Shown here piece after piece: positions 25,055-37,500 of a stretch of DNA of 64,000 nucleotides; the stretch's first letter is position 1, and every line of letters begins with the position of its first letter. The notes beneath the pieces were generated by a model. That model ran no database searches. It had not been told where the DNA came from and was given only the letters and a program-made list of their open reading frames with translations. Source of the DNA: Henckelia pumila (lineage: Eukaryota > Streptophyta > Magnoliopsida > Lamiales > Gesneriaceae); contig NC_133123.1 in NCBI RefSeq assembly GCF_033568475.1, positions 4,650,001-4,714,000 on the forward strand. The letters run 5' to 3'. A program made the translations under genes and the position numbers.

Positions 25055-26351
25055 CTATGCATCTTTGGTCTCACTCGTAGCGGAATGAGCATTAGCATTC
25101 AATTCCGAGTCTACTCCATCTGTAATACTCACTCTGGTTCCAAAAGAAATTTTTTTTGACAATGTCAAACCAGGAGATTTCAGGTGTTAATTCATTTGAG
25201 AGAAAGCAAATGTGGTAGTGTGTACAAATTATACAGATAGAAAGTAACCTTTCAAGAACAAATTTTCCTTCTTTATATTTCTGGGTCTCATGATCTACGG
25301 CTTCCTGGAAAGGTTTAGAAGAAATTTGAATTAATCCAAACATTAAGAGGTGCAGATAAAAGAAAATAGCGTTGGAGATTACGTATTTCCACCCAAGAAT
25401 TTGTCCGCAACAACAACATGATATATCTGCCACTGTATGCATTCCGGAAATCATCATCCTCTTCTCATGATCTCCGACATTTATGTTCATTCTTGGAGCA
25501 GAATTTGCAAAGTTATAAGGATACTTGAATTTGCACAAGTAGTTATCTAACACAAGTTCAATGTGGAGTTTTTTTTTTTTTTTTTTCATAAGAATGAGAT
25601 TTTTGCCTTCGGCTGTATACCACTAGCCTATGAAAGTAGTAATAGTTGGAGATGAAGTTGATCGTTCGGATTCTTGGCTTGTTACCGCACAATTAAAAGC
25701 ATATCAATACAGCCAGTGCGTCAAGCTCCTATGTGCAATGAGTTTTTGAGCTAAAGATAAGAAAGTGAGTTTCTTGATGAATGTTAATTCATGTAGTTTC
25801 CAAATTTACCCAATCAATTAATTTGAGTACACGTAATAATGATTATGATATATTTTTCAAACACGCTGAAGAACATGAATATTAGTTTGGAATCTATTCT
25901 TAAATCAAATAACAAATCTCTCCACCAAATTAAATCCATCTTTCACACTGCAGCCTCGACTTACACACACCAAGCACAAGTATTATCTCCAGTTCAAATA
26001 AGTTCCTATGATTCAAGAATTTCTAATTAAATGGTTCTTGATTATAAAACGGAATGGTTTTCAATCTATATCGTGCAGAAAAGTTGAATTCGTCGGATGT
26101 TTGATGTTTCATCCCCTGGCCGCAGAAACTTACACGGTATGGAAAAGGTATGCCTGTCCCCGGCTCGTATGAAACGCCTGCGACGATATTGTGTGCTGTT
26201 AAAATCAAAATATAGATGAGAATTTATCCAAACACATATAAAATTGGACCCGAGAGACGATATCAGTAGCCAAAGCCAAATGGGTCTTGCAAGATTTGCA
26301 TTTGTAAGCTTCTCCTTCCAGCTCAATTATATTTATCTCCCTCTTATTCAT
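25055..26351 (-). CDS. yippee-like zinc-binding protein
   Basis: Five minus-strand exons (26351-26250, 26177-26134, 25491-25383, 25304-25249, 25133-25055) splice to 129 residues. The yippee domain is complete: YKCKSCKTHLAL with C18 and C21, GQAYLFHTV, EKRMMISGMHTVADI, CCCCGQILGWKY with C74 and C77, and ETQKYKEGKFVLER. The two CxxC pairs bind one zinc. The acidic, Ser/Thr-rich tail (ITDGVDSELNANAHSATSET) is typical of one plant clade, including At5g53940. Yippee proteins are small nuclear or cytosolic proteins; in animals YPEL5 belongs to the GID/CTLH ubiquitin ligase, while plant roles are poorly known. The N terminus (MNKREINIIELEG) departs from the usual MGRLFVVxLEG, so the start is the least certain point. 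A poly-T run at 25569-25586 lies in intron 2. Confidence 0.93.
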
Positions 26352-26399
26352 GTCACCCGATCCCGATGGACTTCTTCTAGCTGCTTTATTTGGGGAGTG

Positions 26400-26924
26400 A
26401 CTCCACCATGATTAGCACTACTTTATTCTTGATTTGGTGCAATAATGTTTTCACAGGAAACAGACAAAGTAACCTTTCTTTTTCCCGATCGACGACAAAA
26501 TAAAAGCTTCGATCAATACAATGTCTCTGCGTGTGCGACCCCACGATGAATGAGTTGAGGAGATATGGACAAAAGTTTTCGAGAAATTTTTTTTAAAAAA
26601 AAACATCGAAAATAATGACAATATTTCTTTTTCAAGTGGACAAAAAACATATATGAGATAGTCAGGGAACTTGCATGACTACGTATCTATATTCAAATTT
26701 TATTTACTGATTTTCATAGGTTGTATTTAAATGGAAATGTTTTAGCTTAGAGAAAATGATTTGAGTCAAATATTTCAAATGACTCCATTTCATAAGATTT
26801 GAAATCCATTGTATTAGATTAGTCGATAATAAGCATGTAAAAATGTACATTCGTTATTATGATTCTGAAACACTTAGTTTCAAATTCATCGATTCAAAGT
26901 AACCAAAATAATTTGGATCCGTAA

Positions 26925-26969
<45 letters not shown>

Positions 26970-29102
26970 ATATACTTGCTAGGTGACCTAATAATGGAAT
27001 GTGTTACTTGGGTCGAGTGGATGGTCCTAGGCTCGAGTACTACACTACAATTTTGGGCAATCAATGTTATCCGGGGTCCAAACTAGTTCAAAAAGTTGGC
27101 TATTTTTCAAAGAAAGGTGTCGAGTGGTTTCTATTTTGTAGGCCGCGGACTCGCATGAAGCCTTCTAAATTGTCAATCATTTCTTGGTACTTTGAACAGT
27201 TGATTGTGGCAAACAAACAGCCCCCACCAACTCCCAAAAACTTTATGTACAAGGAAAAAAAAAGAAGAAAAATCTAGGTAATGTTATTTTTACATATATA
27301 TTTGCGTTGTATGTTTCCTTTTTTTCAAAAAAAAATATTGTATTAAATGTTAATCATCTATTTAGTTTTATGGGGTTGAATATTGTGAAATTACATATTT
27401 CTAGCGATGATAGTATACGAACGTAATCCAAATTTAGGATCATATATACAGTTAAGCCTCGGGAACACATGCAACTTCCCGTTCCTATCATTTCACATTA
27501 ATTAATTACTTTATTTTAAGTGTTTTTCAGACTCTATTTACAATTTTCTAACATTCAATTGCCTAAAAGCTTAAAACATTTAAAATAAACTCTTGCACAC
27601 AACACACACTACTTAAATGTTTTGTCCTAGCTCACAACATGTAACAATGTGCTGAAAAATGATGAATTTAATTAATAAGAGAATTTCACTTTCACTTTAT
27701 ATATATATGAAAAGGTAAAACAAGTGAAAATTAGTGATATTTAATCATGAACCTTTACAAATTCTGAATCTGGGGATATACATATATATATGCAAAGATT
27801 TGATATCATTGTCACAATGAAATTCCAAAAAACTTGCACTAATATGGCAGTTGGCGTGCCGCAGTTAAATCCGTGCATTCGATAGTCTCCCCATTTACTC
27901 CCCAACCCTTCCGTACACCTACCTCCTTTTTTTTAACTCATCTATCAACACTTTATTTTTTTCCCATTTTATCAAATATCTCGAGTTCAACTTTACCATT
28001 ATAGATTTTATGGCCACATTATCCTTTTTGTCAAAAAAATATATATGTACATGCAAGTGTACGCGATACATCAACGACGACCATTAAATTTGCAGCGACC
28101 GATGTAACGACATGTGATATTAGACAAAAAAAACTATCATATCGACGGTAGAACGTTGTTAAGCACATCTCTTCACCTCCGCCGCATACGATAAACAGAA
28201 ACTAGTCATGTACTAAACCAATTAAACAAATCGCACGTATTATAAAATATTGAGGAACAGAATATTACAATTAAATTCGAATGGCCAAAGGGGGGGAAAG
28301 AAAAAACAGTAGGTACTTTTGTCTCTTCGCCTTAAAGTAATTGGTTCCCATTATCACAATTTTCCGACATGCCAAGTAGTAAGGACCAGATCGGATGGTG
28401 ATGTTATGAAATAGTACCGTGTACTATTCTCAACATAATAATTACACCCATAAATATTCGTTAGATATCAAACATGTGACCAAAGAGTTTTGAAACCAGA
28501 TTTTTTAAAACACTAAAATCAAATTTAAATTAAACTAAAATTACGTTTTATCAGTAATATTTTGATTAGAAAAGAAAATGAAGTAATGAAATTGCTATTA
28601 ATATAAAAATCTTGGCTCAAATCTATACATTTATGTTACATATATATACAAACTAAACGTGTGAACTTCGAATTTAAAAATTAAATAACATAAGTTTTAT
28701 TAAAGCTCGAAAACAATAAATTAATTAAAAAATAACAATAATTTAATTGAAAACATGCGACATGTAAGATAATTATTATTGAACTTTCAGGCATCCTTAA
28801 AACATCAAAATTTTATCTCTATTACGCCTCACTGTGATAAACAGCTGCAAGATAAATAACGAATTGCGTGTCAAAAACTCGAAAATCAAATACATATTAA
28901 AGTGTTTTAACAAAAACAATTAAAAACAGACATATAATAATTAATAATAATATATCCAGTACAACAATAAGATAGATAAAACCTAGAGAAATTGAGAGTT
29001 CGCTACATAAATGAACTACAAGATTACATAATCACGCATGCAAACATTAATACTAATAATTCAGATAAAGCTTCAACACTTAATTTGGATTATGCTAATT
29101 AG
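26400..29102. other. spacer between the yippee and NAC genes
   Basis: It includes the divergent upstream side of the yippee gene and the 3' side of the NAC gene. A (TA)n tract lies at 26925-26964. A 92-codon frame at 26999-27277 has no recognisable domain and normal spacer composition. The rest is AT-rich sequence without clear repeats or coding signal. Confidence 0.6.
26925..26964. repeat. (TA)n microsatellite
   Basis: About 20 uninterrupted TA units. Confidence 0.95.
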
Positions 29103-30757
29103 TTAAAAACTCCACATGCAATCGAGCTCTGTGGCGCCAATCTTCTGATTCTGCGGCGGAGCAAATTGGGAAAGAGACACATATCCAGAAGTCGGATCAA
29201 CGCCGCCGCCGCCGCCAAGCATGGACGGTGCAGCAATGCCGGAGAACAAGTGAGGCAGCTGAAGGTTTTCTTGAAGGGCCCTCAGGCTCGGAAATGCGGA
29301 AGCTCCGAGGCCGTGCCTCGGAGGAAAATGGGGAGTAGAAGACGAAGAACACAGATCATGCATGAGTGATGAGTTAAGCGGCGGAGGCGGCGGGAACTCG
29401 AAGAGGGAATTGTGGTTGAAACTCGGCGGTGCGGTGGTGGAGAAACAGGGCACGTGCTCCTTCGATTTGCCGTCGGCGCCATTGTAGGAGCAGCTGTCGT
29501 GGTCGGTAGAGGTCGCCGACAGTTCGAGCAGCGGCGGCAGCGAAACGGAAGACGGGGAGCTGACTTCTGGATTCACTTGAATGGCGGGCCTCTTCTTTCC
29601 TCCGCCTCCGCCGCCGCCGCCTCCGGCGGCGCCACTCTTCTGAAAAACCCTCGAAATCACCCACTCATCCTACAAGCGAAAAATTCCAATCTTGATAGCT
29701 TTCAAAGTCAAGTACAATCATATCACACATCAAAGGTCACTTCCCACAAATGATCGGTTCAATCGAAGTCATTAACTTTGATATGATGATTCAAAAGTTT
29801 ATTTTTTTAAAAAAAAACTCCAAATTCATCAAATTTCCAACAATCCCATCAGCGTCAAGACAGCTAAGCCATTCATACGAATCTCACATATCAACACACC
29901 AATGCAAAAACAAATGAAAAAGGCTGAATGTGAATATATCGTTCCATCGTATTCATCATGTGAAATGTAACCTGTCATCATGTACTTGACAGACAAGTAA
30001 GACTCTCCGATTCAATAACCCAAATCCGAAAGCTAAGAAAGATTTAATCTTGAACAACTTAACACATAATCATCTCTAATGAGTGGATTACTGCATCACG
30101 CATTCCAAAATCATCATCATTAACCAATGATTAATTAATTAACAAGAAAAAGAAAGACGAATGGAAGCGTACTTTGGAGTTTCTAGATAGATAATGATAC
30201 GCAAGCTTCCCTTCGAGACGATATTCATGCATGACCCAGTTGCTTTTCTCCCCTTTAGGAGCCCTGCCCAAGTAGAAAACTAGGGTTTTCTTCATGCCCA
30301 CGAGCGAGCAAGTCTTGGAACTGTAGATTTCCCGGTCTTTTCCAGTGGCTTTCCAGTATCCGGCTTCTGTAGCCCGGTTGGTCCTCAACCCGGTCGGGTA
30401 CTTGCGGTCACGTAGGCTGAAAAAGTACCATTCTTTCTCTCCCAACTTCGCTCTCCCTACACACGCAGACATCAAATTGTAAAGAAACCATGCAAAATTT
30501 AGTTCAATATTTTTGCACAACGTAATTATTTACAAGGGAAGAAGAAGAAGAAGAAGAAGAATGTACGTACCGGGGAGATGCCACGGCTCGCACTTGTTGA
30601 GATCAACTTCAGCAATGGCTCTGCTGGTGAAATTGCAGTCGAGCACCTTCTTCAACAAGTAGTACGTTATCAGCTCTTCATCAAGCGGGTGAAATCTGAA
30701 CCCCGGAGGCAAATGCGATTCATGGTGGCTTTCATGGAAGGCCCGGAAATCATCCAT
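29103..30757 (-). CDS. CUC2: NAC transcription factor, NAM/CUC2 (CUPULIFORMIS) type
   Basis: Three exons (30757-30571, 30456-30173, 29669-29103) give 345 residues. The NAC domain spans about residues 15-170: [73 protein letters not shown] and [12 protein letters not shown], then [13 protein letters not shown] across the exon 2/3 joint. Two residues are odd: Leu for Thr in HPLDEEL, and Leu for Lys/Arg in [10 protein letters not shown] Gly tract follows, then the NAM/CUC2 tail motifs [33 protein letters not shown] and the end [14 protein letters not shown]2 proteins are nuclear DNA-binding factors that set organ boundaries and form the shoot meristem. EHVPCFST is encoded by a miR164 target site. 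The intron positions are those of the family. The Arabidopsis match by order and sequence is CUC2 (At5g53950). Confidence 0.95.
29438..29458 (-). promoter_or_regulatory. miR164 target site in the NAC coding region
   Basis: The coding strand reads AGCACGTGCCCTGTTTCTCC followed by A, complementary to miR164 (UGGAGAAGCAGGGCACGUGC followed by A) apart from one G:U pair and the 3' terminal base. It encodes EHVPCFS, the conserved site through which miR164 cuts CUC1, CUC2 and NAM transcripts. Confidence 0.95.
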
Positions 30758-31240
30758 TTCAGACAATCTAATCCCCCAATCCAAGAAACCCACAAAATAA
30801 AAAACGGATATAGAATTCAAAGAAGTGAAAAGATCCCACTTTTACAAGACACTCATACACATCCTAGGCATGGGGATGCAAATACTCTGAGCCATGAGGC
30901 ACTGTTATGCGCGCTTTTGTAGTTGAGGGAACAGAGGATTTTTAAGCTTGGGGAAAAGAGATGGAAGGAGTGTAACAAGGGGGGCGTAGTAGTGAATTCA
31001 TGGGGATTTGATGAAATCGAGTTGCAGGAATAAAGGCAAAATAATAAGGTATGATATGATATGGCTGGAAAAAAAATAAAAAATCTGCACTTCTGGGCTG
31101 TCCTCTTCTGAAACCCCCCTCTGCACTCTCTGCACCCCTTATCACATCCATACCATACACCTAGCTAGCTAGGGGGTGTAGACTGTATGTATCATGTATG
31201 TATTTTATGTATAGGGTGTGTGTATATATACACACAAGAA
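30758..31240 (-). promoter_or_regulatory. NAC gene leader and core promoter region
   Basis: The leader contains a GA-rich stretch. A palindromic GTGTATATATACAC at about 31217-31230 could serve as a TATA box, about 460 bp upstream of the start codon. The transcription start cannot be fixed from sequence. Confidence 0.3.
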
Positions 31241-31985
31241 GACAGTTTACAGTATGCGTGCGTGTGCAGGTATTTCCTATGTCAGTGAAGAAAAAGAAAG
31301 GGATGAAACAGAAAGTAGTTTAAAAAGTAAGGGTTGGGGGGAGAAAATGAGAGAGATTGAATTCACCATTGTCGATAAAGCTGATTCATATATCTCTTGT
31401 GTCAGCGCAGTACAACACCCACCTCCCCACCCCCACACCATTAATTAATTTTTTTAATTAATAATTATGGGACAATTTATTTATTTATTTATTTATTTAA
31501 TTTCCACCATTTTTCACCTTCTTCTTCTGTGATTTTCACTCGTCATCACATCACATGTTATGCACCCTCCCAATTCTTGATTTGTCCTAGCATGTATATT
31601 CTAGCTATACTCGGTTTTCTAAAATTCATTTATTCGAGCTTAATTTGATTAATCTCAAAAACCAACTCAAGAAAATAAGTTGTTTGAACTGATGGGAGAC
31701 AATCAACAGCATCGTACAAAGCATGTAGTGAAAAAAAAATATAGACAATATGTTGAATTATATTTCTATTCGTGTACTTATTTCGAAAACCATGCATAAA
31801 TGATGATTGATGATAAACTCGAGGTTTCGTTTGGAATTAATAATGCTTTTAAGATTTTCGTTTTTTTTATTTTAAAAAATGGAAATTTTAGAATGACATG
31901 AAGAGAATATTAAGATAATTCACAAATTTTGATTTGTTGTTTAATTAATTGGATTAATTATTAATGCTCAAAAAACAAATTTGAA

Positions 31986-32041
<56 letters not shown>
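31986..32041. repeat. (ATT)n microsatellite
   Basis: About 18 ATT units with a single interruption. Confidence 0.95.
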
Positions 32042-33083
32042 TATATGTGGCAGTATAGTCATATCATTGTTGACTTTTCACTCCGTCACCCTAACATCAC
32101 ATCTCCTTCCTACTCTATCCTACTCATTTTTTTCCTCCATTCCACAAAATATTGCATCCTAATATCCTATGATCGCAAATATTACATCCTTTTTTTATTT
32201 TATTTGGAATATATGATATTTTGTTTGTATCACTCCAATAAAAATTAAGGCATATATATATGTCCCGAAATAATGCATTACATCGAAAATTCGATCTTAT
32301 TTTGAAACACTTAATCATGATTTGAACCTTCTTAATTATTAACAAGTAAAGCTAAATTAATCGCATACATGGCTAAACTGGTTTGAAGTCTGTCTTATCT
32401 CATAGCTTATCTCGTGCATATTGAAAGGTAAAAGATTTGAACAATCTCATTAGTTGGTTAGGATAGTTTAATTTATTGCGTTTGCTCATAATTTATATCC
32501 TGCATATTGAAAGATAACCGTAAAAAAAATGACAAATTTTGATAATATTTGCAGTTGGTTACTATGAGTGGCATTACTATTTTCACTGAACAGAGCTAAC
32601 ATTTCACTGCGATTCAGTGGCAGTGTAAAATGTGCATTTTACACTGGAATAGTAAATAAAAAGCTGGAAAATATGGCTGTTAACAATTGCTTTCCGCAAT
32701 TAATATTATTACAGTTACATCTGATACTTAATTATGTATATACTCCTTGATTTCCATGACGAATTCGAGTGAATTACAATTAAATGCAAAACCAACTTTC
32801 CCATCTATCGAAAATCATAAATGTCAACTTAATTTTGGCGCATTAATTAATTCTTTCAGCCAACCTTTTTTAAAAATAAAAATATAGGAAATAATGCTGA
32901 TCATTGCATATTACAATTACACAAATGAATCTAATTAATTTTGTGATATAAATATTTTATTTTAGTCACTTATTAACATATATTAATTTTTATGCAACAA
33001 ATACGTATTATTTTTAATTATAAATATGGGTTATGTTCACACGTCTCACGGATAAAGATCCGTGAAAATTTCATTACACTCTT

Positions 33084-33469
33084 ACCGTTTGGTTACTTTA
33101 TTAGTAATCTCGGTATTACCGTATTAGTTATCTTGTTCAATCTCGCGTTCTTCTCGTCATATTATTTATCTTTTTATTAATTATTTATTTTACATCAATC
33201 AAATCATTAATTATTTATCTAACATCGATTCAATCCTTGAATTTAAATTACTATATTATCCCTTATAAATAATATTATTCATATTTTATTTATTGTTAAA
33301 AAAATAAAATGGTAATTTATCATTTTTATATAAAATTTAATCAATCAAATCAAACAAACTATAATCCATCAATCAAATCAAATATTATATTAATTATTAT
33401 TTTATATTTTTTTATTACATTACATTACTTATCCATATATTATTTATCCTATTACCCGAAACAAACGGT
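33084..33469. repeat. MITE-like element, 'ACCGTTTG' ends
   Basis: The left end ACCGTTTGGTTACTTTATTA and inverted right end ACCGTTTGTTTCGGGTAATA share the terminal eight bases and then diverge. The inside is very AT-rich. A 3-bp target duplication of TTA type is possible but imperfect. Confidence 0.4.
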
Positions 33470-33958
33470 TTAATATATGCGTATCTAAAAGCGAATTTTT
33501 ATATATTTCTTTACAATTTAAACATTTGAACATATCTGTCAAAAAAACATTTGAACCTAGCATTATTTATTTCTATTTGATTTTTTAATCATATGTTAGA
33601 ACTTGGGACAAAATAGATGTTGAAAATTTCATAACACCCTTTGATTAAGATGCATTCTTATTCATGACAATGTCAGTAGAGTATCTCATCATCTCCTCAA
33701 TACATTCTTAAATTATATAATTTGTCTTATCCAAATTTATTGTATTAATTAAAATTAAACATTGTACAGCAACTGACGTTTTGATATATGAAATTGAAAC
33801 TTTATTTTATTCGAAAAAAAAAATTTCTTTTTAACAACTCAGCTTCAGAACTTATATTTTTATTTGCAACTTATTTTTCCCTTAAAATTTTAATTTAAAA
33901 ATTTGACACATTCCAAAAAAAAAAAAAATGCGACACTCCGTTATATATATAAATATAT

Positions 33959-34086
33959 AACTATATTATAGATCATCTAATAATATATTAAAACCTCAAA
34001 TGAAATTCACCTGAAGTCCACTGATTCACAAAATATTAATACATTCGGTGGACCATAGAACTTATCAGATGATCCATAATATAGTT
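33959..34086. repeat. foldback element, 128 bp
   Basis: AACTATATTATAGATCATCT at the left pairs with TTATCAGATGATCCATAATA at the right as a 25-bp inverted repeat with two or so mismatches. An inner hairpin (GTCCACTGA / CGGTGGAC) is also present. Confidence 0.65.
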
Positions 34087-34729
34087 TTGTCATATGTATC
34101 TGTAAAATATAATATTTTCTAGGAGTTGTTTTGAAGACGAAAAATAAAATCAGAGAGGAAGGAAATAAAAAAAATTTGGAAGATTAATAATGTTAGTAAT
34201 ATTGGAGTATGGCATGCATGTATCTCATCACCAATCCCATCCAAAGAAGTCAGATTGATTGATGCTTTTACATTTTGACGCGTCATTCTCCCCCTCCCAT
34301 TTTCAGATACCAACCCCCCAAGCTTTTACATCAAATCAAATCATTCCTCCCCAAATATTATTATTTTTTATTTTATAAATAAATACATTATGATATAATA
34401 TCTTAAATGGAAGTTGAAAAGGCCCCCCCTTTCCCAAATTTCTTCAGGGTTTGAAAACGAGACTGCCTTTAATACTTTTAACAAAATAGGCCAAAAATCT
34501 CCACCAAACTGTCTCCTATTTTTGGCTTCTTTGTAGTATTATTTTCATTTTTAAAAAAATTAAAAAAAAAAGACACAGAATCTCCCTGTACTGTTTTTAA
34601 TTTTGGCATTATTTGTAACCTGCTTTAGCTAATTGTAGCCTCCACAGTCCCAAGCAGACAGTGAAATCTTATATTAAAATTGTATGCAATAAGAGTTTTT
34701 TCTACGTATAATTTTATTTTATAAAAAAG

Positions 34730-34942
34730 ATGAGTAATGCTATATATACAATTAAATTTGTACAACAATTTTTACATCACAAAAAATTCAATACAAAATT
34801 TTAATTTATCAAATCTCACAATACATTGAATGCAAAATCTCACGATATCATATCAAAATCTCACGCGATAATAACAAAATATCACGACATAATTGTTGTA
34901 AATATCGTTGTACGATATATTGGTTGTACCTTTAGCATTATC
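34730..34942 (-). mobile_element. MITE, 'GTACAAC' family, copy 2
   Basis: The reverse complement reads GATAATGCTAAAGGTACAAC at one end and GTATATATAGCATTACTCAT at the other, with inner TATCGTGAGATTTTG repeats. It aligns along its length with the copy at 2130-2310. Confidence 0.78.
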
Positions 34943-36740
34943 AAAAAAAAATTTGCTAATAAACTTTTGATTCTTTGATTTACTAAATATGGATTCACAA
35001 ATCGACCTTCCCCACCTATTATTCCTCTGTCATTGTCAAGTAAGCAAACAATGAAGAATTTGATTTGCAGGGTACTTGAAAATTACAATTTAGGATCAAT
35101 TTGTCTAGAATCGAAAAATCGGAAACTCACTTCCCTAAATTGAAAATCAAAATGATTTTTACTTTGGCTTCGGACTTCGGTCGTGTTTAGATGGACAGAT
35201 TTCAAATCCCCTTTTTTCGAATTCTACGACTTAGTTTGGCCGACAAAATTCAAGTAAATTTCAATTATTCAATTTGATCAAAAATTACGACATATTTTCA
35301 AAATATTGTCACACAAATCACAATACATGTAATTTGAAATTCATATTAGACGATTTTCGTTTGGCATGCAATGCAAGTGTGTGTGTGTGTGTTAGAAAAA
35401 GAGGAAAGGAACAAAAGATGATTTTATTGCACGTGACGACAAGCTGAAGTAAGCCGCCGCCCTCCACCTTCGGCGCATCGTAGTACGAGCCATTGGCCCC
35501 AGGTGTGAAAACTAATACCATTTCTTTAGCGTGAGCATTTGGTTAACCCACCTGGTGCGCAGTGTGCACACTGCACACAGTTTCCAGTAACTCATCGTGT
35601 ATGGTCCATGTGTACCAGCCTACAGTTGCCGGATGGACAGGACCACCTCTGAATTTAATGGGCTCCAAATTGGGCCTATTTTATACAATTGGGCTCAAAA
35701 ACCCATCCAATACACCCACACACAACCTATGTGATTAAAGGGGTACGTAGTTCAGAGAACCAAAAAAGTAGGCTTGTAAAGTCTACAATTGTTCCAAATG
35801 GGCTTTTGTCCCATTTTGTGAGCATATTATTGTCGCAGAATCGGAACTTCCAAAAATGAAAATCTGACTTGTATTTCTTTCGAATAAAATATACTAAATT
35901 TACATTAAGATATCATTTACTCATACTTCTTAATAAATTGGGCTAAGTTTACCGATGAGATATTATTTATTTATATTTATTGATGTAGCCAAATAAAATC
36001 GTTGAACCACGTAAATTCATGATATATCGGATCTCGGTACGTCAACGTCGCTCTTACAAATCTTGAGAAAGAAATGGTGGATCGTCACTTCCACATGAAG
36101 AGAACGTAAAAAGTGTCGAAGAAAACCCGACGAAAACCATCCCACGCTCAAATCCACTCTATCCAAAATTAGGGAGAATAAGAAAAGCTGGCAAGATGTC
36201 GAAATGAGAGCTTACCTTCAAATGAGGGAAGATGACCTCATTAACGTTTATAGATTCCTTGATGGACTTGAAGGGTATGGACTAATTATTGGGCGTATGA
36301 CTTGTAATTGGGCTTGATAGGACTTTTATTGGGACTAAACTTAATTTTGGGTTATTACCCAAATTTATTATCCAAAAAATTAAGTTGTAAAAATATTGGC
36401 GCATATATTATGTGTTTCAAGGTGGATTTGTTCAAAATAAATTCGTTAGCTACATTTTTAGGTGTACTTTCTTAATAAATTGATTCATATTTATTTTTAA
36501 GATATTATTGTTCTTATTTATTTTCATAAATTAATATATACAATTATAATGTTATATTTTATATGGATTCGAAATTACTTTCCCTTTTTTTGTTTATATG
36601 ATCTGCGAATGAAAATTTTACATGCAAATTATATTTTTTTTACAAATTAATAGTCCAAATTGAAATGAGCAACCGCCAACCGACGTGTGAAGCAAATCTC
36701 CCACTCTTGGAAACATCCAACAACGTTGCCATACAAAAAC

Positions 36741-37500
36741 TAGTAACGCTTTATGTGAGTTGGTAAGATCTGAGGTGATGTGAGAAGAAATTTCTCAGTG
36801 TTGTGAGTTCGATTTTCGTGTGAAGCATATTTTCTGCTGAAATATTGTGGGATGTGCTATGAGGGTTTGCCATGTTGCTCTCTCCCTCAGGTCTCTGTCA
36901 GGGGCGTACTCAGAAATTTTTTTCAGGGGGGCGCAATTAAGAGCGGAGCCACGTGTTGCTCCATCGGGTGCTAGCTTAGGTGACCACTTTGTTTTCTCTA
37001 TTTTGTATACATTAAATTTAGTTTATTTTGTCAATATATGTGTTAACAATTTTAAAAATAAAAAGATACAAGCTAAACACATTAAAAAAATTGAGATATA
37101 AAAAAAATGCAATACATGTAAAAATAAAAATCTAACTATGTTAAACGATACAATTCATAAAAAAATCGCGAATGCATAATTTATATCATTAAATGACAAA
37201 CAAAAAATTTAAAATAATGTCATCAATACGTAATAATTTATTATATTATTTGATAAGTTCCTAAATAATTTTATTTTTCAATATATAACACAAATATGAA
37301 TTAAAATTGATATGTATTATATTATATTTTATTAAATAAATAATACAAATATATAATAAAAAAAATTATGAAAAATTGAGGAGGGGGGGGACCTCGACCC
37401 TATATGGGTCCGCCCTTGGTCTCTGTCACTATTCACTCGTGCACATCTATCGATTTAATTTGCATGAGTCAATAAGCCTTTGATTCATATGGAATGGAGT
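36741..37500 (+). mobile_element. SINE-like unit, split by a hAT element
   Basis: ATGTGAGTTGGTAAGATCTG fits an RNA polymerase III A box. About 50 bases on, GTGAGTTCGATTTTC fits a B box, so the head is tRNA-like. The unit differs from the other SINE family in this window. Its body is broken at 36898 by the hAT element and seems to resume at 37419. The right end is a guess. Confidence 0.45.
36899..37418. mobile_element. non-autonomous hAT element, 520 bp
   Basis: The ends are inverted: CAGGGGCGTACTCA on the left and, read inward from the right, CAAGGGCGGACCCA, a form common in plant hAT elements. A perfect 8-bp target duplication GTCTCTGT lies at 36891-36898 and 37419-37426. No transposase remnant is seen. 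Confidence 0.85.

Noticed and set aside
26999-27277. 92-codon frame as a small gene
   Set aside because: No domain, no splice context and spacer-like composition.
29166-29753. Several Arg- and Gly-rich frames on both strands
   Set aside because: They are shadows of exon 3 of the NAC gene, caused by its GCC/GGC repeats.
36000-36350. Possible LTR-type fragment
   Set aside because: A phrase near 36000 (GAACCACGTAAATTC) recalls plant LTR sequences, but no paired ends, primer site or coding part is visible.
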